DNA of 64,000 nucleotides. It comes from Siphonodentalium dalli (taxonomy: Eukaryota; Mollusca; Scaphopoda; Gadilida; Siphonodentaliidae). The DNA is taken from the NCBI GenBank assembly GCA_032622095.1, contig CP136061.1:6210734-6274733 (forward strand). The letters run 5' to 3'. The notes under the pieces were generated by a model, which saw only the letters and a program-made list of their open reading frames with translations, had not been told where the DNA came from and ran no database searches. Made by a program: the position numbers and the translations under genes. This document shows, in pieces, positions 22,931-33,984 of this stretch. Each line of letters starts with the position of its first letter. Positions within the stretch are counted from its first letter, which is position 1.

Positions 22931-24215
22931 AATTTCCGTTCATTTTCGGACTTTGCCTAATTTCGTGCATTTTGGAACTTTTTTTTCGAAAAATAAATTT
23001 CACAGGAAGTTTTGTCTCGCCCTACTTAAGACGTTGCCATGGTCATTTGCCACATTTCCCCAAATTTTTCTGACCGAGCAGAGCGGGAATTTCTATTTGA
23101 CCCACTTTTTGGGACTCGACCCAAAAACTTTTCAGCCCAAAAAGTTCGGCCCAGGTGGCCATTTTTTAATATGTGACAGTTTGCCACATTTTCCGAAATT
23201 TTCCCGACCGAGCAGAGCGAAAACTGGGATTCGACCCACTTTTTCGGACTCGACCCAAATTTTGTTCGGCCCAAATATTTTGGCCGAGGTGGCCATTTAT
23301 GGCTCCGCACTTGTTTCGGCCAATTTCCGTTCATTTTCGGACTTTGCCTAATTTCGTGCATTTTGGAACTTTTTTTCGAAAAATAAATTTCACAGGAAGT
23401 TTTGTCTCGCCCTACTTAAGACGTTGCCATGGTCATTTGCCACATTTCCCCAAATTTTTCTGACCGAGCAGAGCGGGAATTTCTATTTGACCCACTTTTT
23501 GGGACTCGACCCAAAAACTTTTCAGCCCAAAAAGTTCGGCCCAGGTGGCCATTTTTTAATATGTGACAGTTTGCCACATTTTCCGAAATTTTCCCGACCG
23601 AGCAGAGCGAAAACTGGGATTCGACCCACTTTTTCGGACTCGACCCAATTTTTTTTTCGGCCCAAAATATTTGGCCGAGGTGGCCATTTATGGCCAATTT
23701 CCGTTCATTTTCGGACTTTGCCTAATTTCGTGCATTTTGGAACTTTTTTTAGAAAAATAAATTTCACAGGAAGTTTTGTCTCGCCCTACTTAAGACGTTG
23801 CCATGGTCATTTGCCACATTTCCCCAAATTTTCCTGACCGAGCAGAGCGGGAATTTCTATTTGACCCACTTTTTGGGACTCGACCCAAAAACTTTTCAGC
23901 CCAAAAAGTTCGGCCCAGGTGGCCATTTTTTAATATGTGACAGTTTGCCACATTTTCTGAAATTTTCCCGACCGAGCAGAGCGAAAACTGGGATTCGACC
24001 CACTTTTTCGGACTCGACCCAAATTTTGTTCGGCTCAAAATATTTGGCCGAGGTGGCCATTTATGGCACCGCACTTGATTCGGCCAATTTCCGTTCATTT
24101 TCGGACTTTGCCTAATTTCGTGCATTTTGGAACTTTTTTTTGAAAAATATTTTCACAGGAAGTTTTGTCTCGCCCTACTTAAGACGTTGCCATGGTCATT
24201 TGCCACATTTCCCCA
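22931..24215 (-). repeat. 390-bp satellite array, right arm (about 3.3 units)
   Basis: Same satellite as 1373-5334 in reverse orientation. The unit spanning about 23424-23797 is 374 bp (16-bp deletion around 23690). Order of variant types from inside out matches the left arm. Confidence 0.95.
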
Positions 24216-24256
24216 ATTTTTTTGAATAAGGAATAAGTAACTAAATTCACGCTGCT
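24216..24256. repeat. Right terminal inverted repeat
   Basis: Complement of the left end: GAATAAGGAATAAGTAAC then CTAAATTCACGCTGCT, ending at 24256. Confidence 0.85.
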
Positions 24257-24265
24257 TAATATCGG
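24257..24265. repeat. Right target-site duplication, TAATATCGG
   Basis: Exact copy of 1317-1325. The following bases (to 24295) pair with 907-940 and complete the interrupted host palindrome. Confidence 0.85.
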
Positions 24266-24547
24266 ACCTTCTGATCAGATTGAGTACCTTTAATGGAAGC
24301 GCTTTGAGCCTCTGGGGATAAATCGCTATGTAAACGCTATCCATTATTATTATTATTAATTAGCTGAGTGGGCACGCACCAATTGAACCCACAAGAGATT
24401 GTGGGAATTAGGGTTTGGAGTAGAACACCTTAAGAATTGAAACACAGAGGGCTCAAAAATCATTGTATTCAAATGAAACCACTATAATAAGTGTATCGCG
24501 GAAGTGTGATCTTGCAGACATCTTATTGATTATTGACAACTTATATG
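24266..24547. other. Intergenic DNA with a possible SINE/LINE tail
   Basis: 24296-24358 (AGCGCTTTGAGCCTCTGGGG ending in a TTATTATTATTATTA run) resembles the 3' tails of retroposons. The rest, up to the integrase gene, shows nothing clear. Confidence 0.4.
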
Positions 24548-25890
24548 TCAGTTTGGGGTTAGGTCTTGAACAGCTTCCAAGACATTCGTGTAATGACTGA
24601 TTCCAAAATTGCCATCATTTCTGCTCAAGTCAATTGTTTCTGTCAGAATGTGGAGAATATCTTCACTAAAAGTATCAGACTCAATTATAGGCCGGGCTCC
24701 ATTATCAACATCTATATCATCATTGTGAATGAATCCTTCAACACCATACTCATCTAGATTTGGTATCTCACTTATTCCAACTGGGTTTTGTATTTGACCT
24801 GCTGTCCACAAGCTAAGCGGTGAAGCGCCAACAGTACGCAATCTATGCCCTGCCCATGCATCTGACCAGAATTGTAACTTCTCATTAATTTGCCCTTTAT
24901 ATACATAGTATAAAGCTTTTATGTGTGTATCATCTAGTGGATCCAAAATGTTACTGTCCTCCATGTAATAGAATACATTGTAATAGAATGAAATCACACC
25001 CTCATAAACGTCACGCCACAGACGTTCAATTCTTTGATTGTGTGTACTTTTGCCAGTTATCATGGAGTCAAGACCTCGATTTTGAAGCATGTAATCAGCC
25101 ACATAGAGGTTTTCCAAGCCTTTGTCAGACCTCACCCTTAGTGGGAGGCCATATCTCGTAACCGCTGAGAGGAAACAATTGAGCACTGTATCAGCTGTAT
25201 TGTTATCTGTACATTTAAGGAAAACGGGTAATCTGCTAAATCCATCCACACCTCCTACAATGATTAATCTCCACCTGATAAGTTTGTGATTTGTGTCTAT
25301 GTGCCACAAATGGTTTGGACCTTGCACATTATAAATCCGCCTATATGGAGGCGGTTGATTTGCCTTTCCTGCGCACCACGAGAGTCGATACGATGAATAC
25401 TTTCACGCAATCGCCAACGTTGTACTTTGACACCACGCAGGATCAACATTTGTCTGAGTAGTTTCTCTCCACAGAGAGGGAATCTGAGCATTATTTCTGT
25501 GAGTTGTTCGTCCATCTCGGTGTCGGTAATCTGACTGAAACTGAATTTACTCAAACCCAATCGAACCATTCGTCGGTAAATCGACCGTTCAGAAACCGAC
25601 AGTAAATTACTTATGTCCTTGATTGAGAATCCAATTTCAAGAAGCTCCTCTAAAATATTCCGTGGTATAACATATAAGGGCCTTCCACACATTGTATTGT
25701 CCACCAGCAGCCTTGTGTTAGAAAAAACAACGCATTCTGTTCTCAGTTTCATCATAGTTCCTCTGTTTCTTATTCCAAGATTTTCAAAATCTACCGTTGA
25801 CAATTTGCAAATGATATCTGCTGTTATTTTATCCCTGCTGAACTTATCAGTTAGTACATCCAAGTTTAGCTTTTTAAGAATATCTTCCAT
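24548..25890 (-). pseudogene. SAM-HTH-integrase-core gene, frameshifted
   Basis: The first frame (ATG at 25890, MEDILKKLNLDVL) begins with a SAM-like helical domain, followed by a helix-turn-helix segment (EIGFSIKDISNLLSVSERSI). Near 25335 the frame must shift by one base to reach the second part, which begins [17 protein letters not shown] and is an rve-type integrase core with acidic residues spaced D-(56)-D-(32)-E in the contexts HIDTN, RSDKG and RIERLW. Together they give about 450 residues. This family is found in many invertebrates and fish and derives from DDE transposase/integrase genes; it is usually single-exon. Catalytic residues are all present; the one-base shift is the only visible defect, so recent decay or a sequence error are both possible. 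Confidence 0.75.
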
Positions 25891-25971
25891 GGTCGTAGTA
25901 CATAAAAGCGTGAGAAAGAAATCTACGTGCGCCGGAAGCCGTAACTGCATAAGTCTGATTATTCCATACAA

Positions 25972-26398
25972 CGACCTTGGCCTTGATGTAGGGTGCCAAC
26001 CTTCACCTTCTGCTCTCAGAAGAGCATTGCTGATTGCGCCAATAAAGCGATACGAACGGTTATTAAAACGACGATAGCAACAGCTTCAGTTGAAATAAAA
26101 ATCCTCAGCATTCGTATTTGTTTTATATAATTTATTTTGAATATAATATACCACGGCTGTTATCCAAATTGAACAATTGGGTTACATAATTAAGTATTTA
26201 GTTAACTTGAATAAATATTGAAGTTGGCATATTGGGGAGGGGGGTTGCATGACAAAGAGCGAAATATCTTTCTATAAATTTTCTTTGTGGAATATACACA
26301 CATTTCGTGCTATTTTTTTTCCAGTAAATCTCGTCATATTTACTTAAAGACCGTCCAAGTTTTAGCTAGCATATATAGACCATTTACGTGCATGCCAT
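25972..26398. other. Upstream of integrase gene, nothing recognised
   Basis: AT-rich with a poly-G stretch near 26236. No motif or repeat identified. Confidence 0.4.
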
Positions 26399-27345
26399 CT
26401 ACATATAATGACGAAATATCTGCATATAATGACAAAGTATCTGCATATATTAACAAAGTATATCTGCATATAAAGACAACATATCTGCATATAATGACAA
26501 AGTATGTGCATATAATGACAAAGTATGTGCATATAATGACACAGTATCTGCATATAAAGACGAAATATCTGCATATAATGACAAAGTATCTACATATAAT
26601 GACAAAATATCTCCATATAATGACAAAATATCTGCATATAACGACAAAGTATCTGCATATGAAGACAAAGTATCTGCATATATTAACAAAGTATCTGCAT
26701 ATAAAGACCAAGTATCTGTATATAAAGACAAAGTATCTACATATAATGACAAAATATCCGCATATGAAGACAAAGTATGTGCATATATTAACAAAGTATC
26801 TGCATATAAAGACAAAGTATCTGCATATATTAACAAAGTATCTGCATATAAGGACAAAGTATCTACATATAATGACAAAATATCTGCATATAATGACAAA
26901 GTATCTGCATATATTAACACAGTATGCGCATATATTAACAAAGAATCTGCATATACAGACAAAGTATGTACATATAATGACAAAGTATCTCCATATAATG
27001 ATAAAATATCGGCATATAATGACAAAATATCTGCATATAATGACAAAGTATCTGCATATATTAACAAAGTATCTGCATATAAAGACAAAGTATGTGCATA
27101 TAAAGACGAAATATCTGCATATAAAGACAAAGTATCTACATATAATGACAAAATATCTGCATATAATGACAAAGTATGTGCATATAATGACAAAATACTA
27201 CATATAATGACACATTATCTGCATATAAAGACGAAATATCTGCATATAATGACAAAGTATCTACATATAGTGACATACTATCTGCATATAATGACAAGGT
27301 ATCTGCATATAATGGCAAAGTATCTACATATAATGACAATCGCCA
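26399..27345. repeat. 21-bp satellite array (about 45 units)
   Basis: Unit CATATAATGACAAAGTATCTG with variants (AAAGAC, TTAACA, GTGCAT). Since 21 is a multiple of three, long frames appear on both strands (for example repeats of LHIMTKY). They have no non-repeat domain and are not taken as genes. Confidence 0.95.
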
Positions 27346-27785
27346 ATATAAGGCAGCTATGGCGTTCCATTTCTGACACCCCCTATTTTATAGCCTTGTT
27401 GCAATGTTCAGTAGAGTTGAGATGCATAATATGTCAACATTGGTCATTATCGCTCTATAAATTTATATCGGTTCAACCCTTAGTTCCCTGTATCGCCCAC
27501 CCCTCCCTGAATTGAATTTTTCATTTGTATTATAGTCTCGTTACGTACACATTTTATCTCTTGTAACGTTTGCTTCAATGCGTCGAGTTCCGCTGCAGAG
27601 AATACAAAACTGACAACATTTTGAAATGTTAGCAGGCTTCAAACTCATCTTATCCAAGAAAAACTCCTGGTTCCATAAGAAATTTGTGTATAAGGTGTAC
27701 GCGCATTTGTTGAGTTAAAAACCAAAGGTCCCAAGTCAAGGTCCAAATCCCCAATACACTGTTGTGAGGTTTAACTCCATCTACA
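27346..27785. other. Intergenic DNA, nothing recognised
   Basis: Mixed-composition sequence without visible coding frame or repeat. Confidence 0.4.
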
Positions 27786-28274
27786 TACAGTAATGTCCAA
27801 AGTAATTGATAACTTAACCACAGCAAAATTATGGGTATTTTTTCATGATTTTAAATCCTGAAAAATTACCCATAATTATGCTGTGGTTAAGTGGTCAATT
27901 ACTTTGGGCATTACTGTAACCAATATAAGGATTTGAGGTCTAATGATAACTCAATCCTCATACAGTAATGTTCAACTTCAAAGTAATTGACCAACTAAGC
28001 ACAGCAGAATAATGGGTAATTTATCAGGATTTTAAATGCTGAAAAAATACCCATAATTCTGCTGTGGTTAAGTGGTCAATTACTTTGGGCATTACTGTAA
28101 CCAATATAAGGATTTGAGGTTTAATGATAACTCAATCCTCATACAGTAATGTTCAAAGTAATTGACCACTTAACCAGAGCAGAATTATTTGTAATTTTTC
28201 AGGATTTTAAATCCTGAAAAATTACCAATCAGTCTGATGTGGTTAAGTGGTCAATTACTTTGGGCATTACTGTA
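27786..28274. mobile_element. Three hairpin MITEs in tandem
   Basis: Near-identical foldbacks at 27786-27918, 27961-28099 and 28142-28274. Each begins TACAGTAATGTYC and ends GGGCATTACTGTA, with arms of about 60 bp meeting at GATTTTAAATCCTG. A shared spacer (CCAATATAAGGATTTGAGG...) shows that MITE plus flank was amplified as a unit of about 178 bp. TA-flanked ends suggest a Tc1/mariner-type MITE. Confidence 0.85.
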
Positions 28275-28321
28275 ACCAATATAAGGATGTGAGGTTTAAT
28301 GAGAACTCCATCCACATAACT

Positions 28322-28450
28322 AACAAGAAAACCATAGTCAGAAATGGTAACGCCACCAAGATCGTATTATTAGCCATAAATATAAATCATAATATAAAAT
28401 ATATTGGTTACATGAATGGACCGCCTCAGAATTCCGTTAAGATAAGTAAT
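28322..28450 (-). repeat. LINE ORF2 fragment and shared flank
   Basis: 28322-28385 is nearly identical to 36748-36810 and is the reverse complement of part of the LINE remnant at 32846-32895 (block AACCATAGTCAGAAATGGTA). 28387-28450 recurs at 29647-29705. Confidence 0.6.
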
Positions 28451-28830
28451 TCTTCAAATTATTACAATGAACTACGGCTTATAAATTACTGCAGGTTTCT
28501 CATTCGCCACACCAGAATGCTTCTAAATGCGGATCAAAGCTAAGAGTGCGTGGCACAGCCATTGTTCATAGACATTTTACAGATAGCGAGAATGATGCAT
28601 GCTGGGAACGAAAGCATCCACAGCAAAGCCATGTGCTTACGGAGGCATGCGTTTATTATAGGGGATTTATGGTGGGCCTATAAAACTAATTATAACTTTG
28701 TTATCTGTCATAGTTTATGCGTGAAATTTTAAACATATATACCTGGACATCTACCCCTTCCAGAATGTTGAAAAACATTTTCAGTTGCTCATCGTATTTT
28801 TATAGACGAAATAGTCCGAAATTCCAGAAA

Positions 28831-29543
28831 ATTGCGCTAACTGCTCAATGTCTTAATGTGTTACAAAACGTCTGATAAAAATAGTTCTATCGGGAATATT
28901 CACACCATTTTTTTTCAGAGAACATAGTGTAAATATAGTCCTATCGGGATATCGTAAAGGAGATTAATTAAACCCCTCAGACTGCCGAAACTGACGACAT
29001 TAAATTCGCTTTTTCGTGTCCCGCGGAAATGAAACTTGTCTGTCCATTGATGACGTTATTTATTTGACATAGTATTTTTTTCTTCTGTTGTATTTGAACA
29101 CTTGTTGCACGCGCAGGCTGCACGATCATAATAACTTCAACCGATAAGCGCCGACTGATACCCGCGCAACAGTTTGTCTCAAATAAATTGTTATCAAAAC
29201 GCAGGTTTATGGCCGCGGACATAAGCCGATTAAGTGTAATGTAATTTATCCATGAACTTGACTGAAAAATTGTGATTCTATCACCATTAGCCACGAAAAT
29301 GGGACCTCTAAACAGGCAAGTTTGATTTTCGGCGGACACGAACAAGCGAATTTATTGTCGGCAGTTTCGGCAGTCTGAGGGTTAATTAATCCCGAATTAA
29401 ACGGAACTACTTTACGATAGTCCGATAGGACTATGTTTACTCTATGCATGTTCTCTGAAAAAAATAGTGTGAATATTCCCGATAGAACTCTTTTTATCAG
29501 ACGTTGTGTAACACCTTAAAACATTGAGCAGTTATAGCGCAAA
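28831..29543. mobile_element. Foldback element with 220-bp arms
   Basis: Arms 28831-29055 and 29303-29543 are imperfect complements (CTCAGACTGCCGAAACTG pairs with CAGTTTCGGCAGTCTGAG). The minus-strand open frame at 28977-29345 spans the arms and loop and has no recognisable domain. The element is flanked at a distance by direct repeats (28387-28450, 29647-29705). Confidence 0.75.
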
Positions 29544-29789
29544 CCGAAATGTGTTGTCTTGCAAGATATCCCACCGCTTTAGCTAAATTTACCTTCCTAC
29601 AATATCCATAAAGAGGATCATATATTATATACCCACGGTTTTAATTATAGAATATAAAATATATTGGTTTCGCGAATGACCAACTCAGAATTCCGTTAAA
29701 ATAACAATAACAACCAGCACCTATAACGAACCGTTTTACTGGACTTGGCCTACTGGTCGCGTAGTTCCGACTTTTAAATAAACGGAATT

Positions 29790-29905
29790 TCCAACTCTAT
29801 AAATAAAAGCCCCACAATGCATTCGCCCTGTCCACCACGCAATATCAAAATCTCAGCAGCTAGATACACCACAGGTGGCGTAATAAATGCTCTTTATTAT
29901 TTCCA
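29790..29905. repeat. Dispersed repeat with GGTGGCGTAATAAA end
   Basis: The CATTCGCCCTGT to ACCACAGGTGGCGTAATAAA block is shared with 32390-32470 and 38575-38655. Nature unknown. Confidence 0.55.
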
Positions 29906-30136
29906 TATCAGGAATACAGTAACAAACAAGACAGCAGTAAAATAAATGGGGACAAAAAGTTAGTGTAATCATGTAAGAAAGTTGTGACTCCCACCCCCTC
30001 AAAATACCTCCATCATTCGATCCCCGTCCCCATCATAATGGGGACAATAATTACTAGTTGGGATACCAGGCAATGGTAACCATGTATTTTAACCTTTATG
30101 TTGTAGTGTAATAATGTATGAAATTTCCAACTACAT
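29906..30136. other. Intergenic sequence upstream of LINE tail
   Basis: Nothing recognised apart from a short ATGGGGAC direct repeat. Confidence 0.4.
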
Positions 30137-30925
30137 GTGCATATTTCCACATATTCCAGACAAGCCAAACTACTAATGCTTGATGACATTGGGAACATGC
30201 AGCTAATTAGAATACTGCATGACTACCATACACATGCACTACCCGATTCCTTATCAAAATTATTCACAAACCTAGCAGATATACATAGCCATAATACTCG
30301 CTCAAAATCAAAAGGTAATCTATATCATGAATTTAAAAGGACCAAACCCTCAAAAAATGCAATCGCAAACAAAGCCCGAGCATTATGGAATAGCCTCCCT
30401 GAAGATTGCAAATTACGCATTGAAACATGTATTGACTACCCCAAATATCTAAAAGATCACTTTATCAATAGCTATAATGTATCATAAATGACCCATATGT
30501 GTTAATCACCTTCTATATTATTCAAATTCATCAAAGGACAAAAAACAAACAAAGCACCATATTCTTAGCCCAAATCAACTGAGATCCACTGGTAACTCAG
30601 TCACATCCTTACACATTCATTAAATTGAAATAATAATGTTTCAGGAAATCAAGTAACATATAGTTCTATTGCTTATGAGCGTATCTTCAACACATTATGT
30701 ACACCATTTACCACCCCACCCCTCCCCCTCCCCAACCTACATCTCTTTCTCTCTCTCAACTGTTCTTCTCCTCTTGCACTTGCACCCACATTATGTCTAT
30801 ATTATAATTATTGTATTATTATAGGGCTCTGACACAAAAGCCATGGCTTCCACAGAGCCCCATTACAATATTGTAATTTATGTATACTGAGCATCAAATA
30901 AAATCACTTGAGTTTGAGTTTGATT
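30137..30925 (+). mobile_element. 3' end of a CR1-like LINE
   Basis: 30137-30487 encodes the C-terminal end of a reverse-transcriptase ORF (HNTRSKSKGNLYHEFKRTKP, then ARALWNSLPEDCK), a pattern typical of LINE ORF2 tails. A 3' UTR follows, ending AATAAAATCACTTGAG and a short TTGAGTTTGAGTTTGA tandem tail at about 30925. The RT core is missing (5' truncation). Confidence 0.75.
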
Positions 30926-31867
30926 AACTTTTTTTTACAAAAGTTGTGAATCATACACACTCAAAATCTAACTTCCACCCCCACCCCACTACACTGTCCC
31001 TTCCACTTAAAAACATTCTGGAGATCAAGTTGGCCACAGGTGTTCATTTATTATACCCCACGTGTCTTGGACTGTTGCCAAATGCACAGTGCTCCATTAG
31101 AGGGCCTGCTTGGACTGTTGCCAAATTCACAATGTTAACTGCAGAGAGGTTGTATGTTATTGGAGACGTTCTAATATGACAATAGGCTGGCCTAATTAAC
31201 GAACCATGCACAGCTAAATACACACAAGCAACTTTTAATCTTCAAATAGATACAATTGTCGGCCTCCAAAATTCAATATACTTTCTTATATACAAACAAA
31301 CATTGAACTCATACCATTGTTTCACTTAACCAAAATAGCGAATTTCCCCAAAAGAACGCATATAGACTGCGCATGCGCAATTATATCAAAATACCCACAA
31401 TACACTTCACAATGGGTTATAATATTTGTTTTCCAAATTTGTTTTATCTTCAACTAAAAACAAATAGTCTATCGAAATAACTTTCAAATTAATATTACAC
31501 GTTTCTATAAATAAGCAAATTAGTATATATAAACAAAGCGTATTTCATTAATATTTGACTACAAAAAATACTCGGAACACAACTGTAAATAAACTAACTT
31601 GAGACTCTCAGTCACTCACACCGTCACAGTCTCACTATCGAGCTGACACTCAGAACAGCATCCGAAGCCGGAAATTTGGAAATTCGCCATTTTTCTTCAA
31701 ACAATTTTATTCTTTACAAAATACAAATTATCGGGTTAACATAAAACCATTCAAAAATTGAAACAAACTTAAATAATAAATAAATTAAACCATAAACTCT
31801 TACCATAATTACAGAAAATAAAAGATGGCCGTTACTACAAAAAAAACAGACATGCGCACTCCAATTA
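30926..31867. other. Intergenic DNA, nothing recognised
   Basis: Mostly AT-rich; no supported coding frame or RNA gene. Confidence 0.4.
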
Positions 31868-32388
31868 AAATTACCCATAATTCAGTTCACTACACCAGGG
31901 GCTCCCAACAGGTTATACAATATTTTCAGGCTATCAGATTATTTATATTTTCGACTTTAAGTTTACAATTTGAGCCTGTCCTCACTCTATCGATACGATT
32001 TATCATAAACATATTATACACCAGTGGCGTTAACTTTACAACTTCGGCATCTACGTGATTATATCGGTACGATTCAGTAAGGTACAAACAATCTCCATAA
32101 AATACCCACAATTCAGTTCACTACATGCAGGGGCTCCCAATAGGTTATTCCCATTTATTATGGGCTCCCAATAGGTTATACAATATTTTCAGGCTATCAG
32201 ATTATTTATATTTTCAACAACATATTATTACACCGGTGACTTTAAGTTTACAATTTGAGCCTGTCCTGACTCTATCGATAGGATTTATCATATTTTCATA
32301 AACGTATTATACACCGCTGGCGTTAACTTTACAATTTCGGCATCTACGTGATTATATCGGTACGATTGAGTAAGGTACAAACAATCTC
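31868..32388. repeat. Tandem duplication of about 230 bp
   Basis: 31868-32096 and 32102-32388 share CAGTTCACTACA, GGCTATCAGATTATTTATAT, TTTGAGCCTGTCC and ATCTACGTGATTATATCGGT blocks in order. The second copy has extra insertions. Confidence 0.85.
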
Positions 32389-32389
32389 C

Positions 32390-32470
32390 AAGAATACATT
32401 CGCCCTGTACTCCATGCGATATAAAAAAAACAAATGCTAGAAACACCACACTAGGTGGCGTAATAAATAT
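32390..32470. repeat. Dispersed GGTGGCGTAATAAA repeat, second copy
   Basis: Same ordered blocks as 29790-29905, including CATGCGATATAAAAAAAAC and CACACTAGGTGGCGTAATAAA-like end. Confidence 0.55.
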
Positions 32471-32845
32471 GTGTGAAAATTAAAACAAAACAAAATAAAT
32501 TCCATGATGGCGTCCAATATGGACTGCCTAATTCTGCCCCAAAACATGTATATTGAATATATGGATGTTTATTGGGGGAAACCGATTATTTCAATGATAT
32601 TTTCATTAACTGAGATCCAAAACCCGACTTACGGGAGCTCGCTTCATGCGCGACTGTATCTTAAGCATATGTGCATATTTAATAAGCCAACAATTGGAAT
32701 CCCAACAGACGATTGGCGTGGGTCCCTTGTGCGATCTGTCCATCGAAAACTATTTAGACATCTCAAGACACGTAAGACCCAATAACTTAATATACAGAAT
32801 AGATATTTGATGTATTTTTTATAATTTATATTTATATGTAATACT

Positions 32846-33663
32846 ATAATCTTGGTGGCGTTACCATTTCTGACTATGGTTTTCTTGTCTCCATCGTGTG
32901 CGTGTGGTAGCCCAATCGAAGATGCTTATCACCACTTCTTTGAATGTGTTCATTATACACAAATAAGACAGGAACTATTCGATAATTTGATACAATTTGG
33001 TAATATAATCCTTGAAAACCTAGTAATAGGAAACCCCTTAATTAGTGACCGCGATAATACTGAAATGTTTTTGGCCGTTCATAAATACATTGCACTGTCA
33101 GAACGATTCTCGTGAATCCAGTGGACTTAATCAGTCTTACTACAAAACATCTTACTTATTATAAAACATAATACAAAACAAAATTACATTCATGTATGGG
33201 AGTTACCCAATATATCATTTTCTTTGTTGCACTAACTAAAAAAAAAATATTTGTTTGTTTGTTTGCCGCATTATACTTTGCTTAGTGAGGCACCGCCCGA
33301 CCTGGCCACAACTCCCACCACACATCAGACCATTAATCCAGTACTTATCATGCCCCCTCAGTAACCAGTAACCAAGATCTCACTGAATTTATATACCAAA
33401 GATATACTATATGACATTGCAGATTATTGTCCTGCATACAACGCCCCGCCGTTGTTCGACCCGCTCTAATATAGTATACACATTATAAATACATTAACAA
33501 TATATGTATATTTGCCTTGTCGATTCGGTCGGTGCCTCTCTAACCCCTGTTTGTTTATCTGGGAACGGGACAAATCTAAGTGTCGGCACTTGTTTCCCAA
33601 TCCCAATTGTTGTATGTATATATACATGTATATATTATATGGCAATAAAATATGTTTAAACTA
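32846..33663 (+). mobile_element. LINE ORF2 C-terminus and 3' UTR remnant
   Basis: 32852-33115 encodes a LINE C-terminal zinc knuckle (SPSCACGSPIEDAYHHFFEC) and the usual helical tail ending VHKYIALSERF. The 3' UTR ends near an AATAAAA at 33645. It is not the family of the LINE at 38827. Fragments of the same region lie inverted at 28322 and 36748. Confidence 0.7.
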
Positions 33664-33984
33664 AATCTGTATGTAGTAATTATAAGTAAATAAATTCTAA
33701 TATAATATTTAGATGTCCTGGATCGACTCATGTGGGTTGTGATATGATCCATCTACATCAGGTCGCAGCATGAGAAGGAACTTGGTATTACATGACCAAT
33801 TATATCATTGCAACATGAAAATATACTGTGAACTGTGACATGCCCACACCCATCCCCCTGCCCACACCCCTTCCATACCCATCCCCAAAATCATTATATT
33901 TGCCGCACACCATTGCACCACCTGTAAATATACACAGCAACTTTAATATCAATATAATATTAATCTATATCTATATTTGCGAAT
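33664..33984. other. Intergenic DNA, nothing recognised
   Basis: C-rich stretch at 33840-33890 within AT-rich sequence; no gene seen. Confidence 0.4.

Larger units (their letters stand above)
1326..24256. mobile_element. Giant foldback (FB/MULE-like) element with IAP and PC4-like cargo
   Basis: A 22,931-bp unit bounded by inverted ends (AGCAGCGTGAATTTAG at 1326 and its reverse complement ending at 24256) and a perfect 9-bp direct duplication. Inside each end lies an array of the same 390-bp satellite in opposite orientation, then side-specific spacer, then inverted arms (about 7144-13150 and 14771-20800) around a loop. Long inverted repeats built of tandem units plus a 9-bp duplication are the hallmark of Drosophila FB elements, whose transposase belongs to the Mutator superfamily. 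No transposase is visible, so it looks non-autonomous. Assignment to FB/MULE rests on architecture only. Confidence 0.8.

Noticed and set aside
1326-24256. Giant palindrome as a missed-adapter or inverted-join assembly artefact
   Set aside because: Such artefacts have no unique 1.6-kb loop, no different spacer DNA on each side and no matching target duplication at the outer ends. Sequence errors at single bases remain possible.
1326-24256. Integrated virus genome
   Set aside because: IAP and ssDNA-binding genes occur in large DNA viruses, but no capsid, polymerase, terminase or packaging gene is visible, and the ends look like a transposon.
26287-27207. 306-codon ORF of LHIMTKY repeats
   Set aside because: It is a by-product of the 21-bp satellite, with equally long frames on the other strand and no non-repeat domain.
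28977-29345. 122-codon minus-strand ORF
   Set aside because: Lies across the arms and loop of a foldback and has no recognisable domain.
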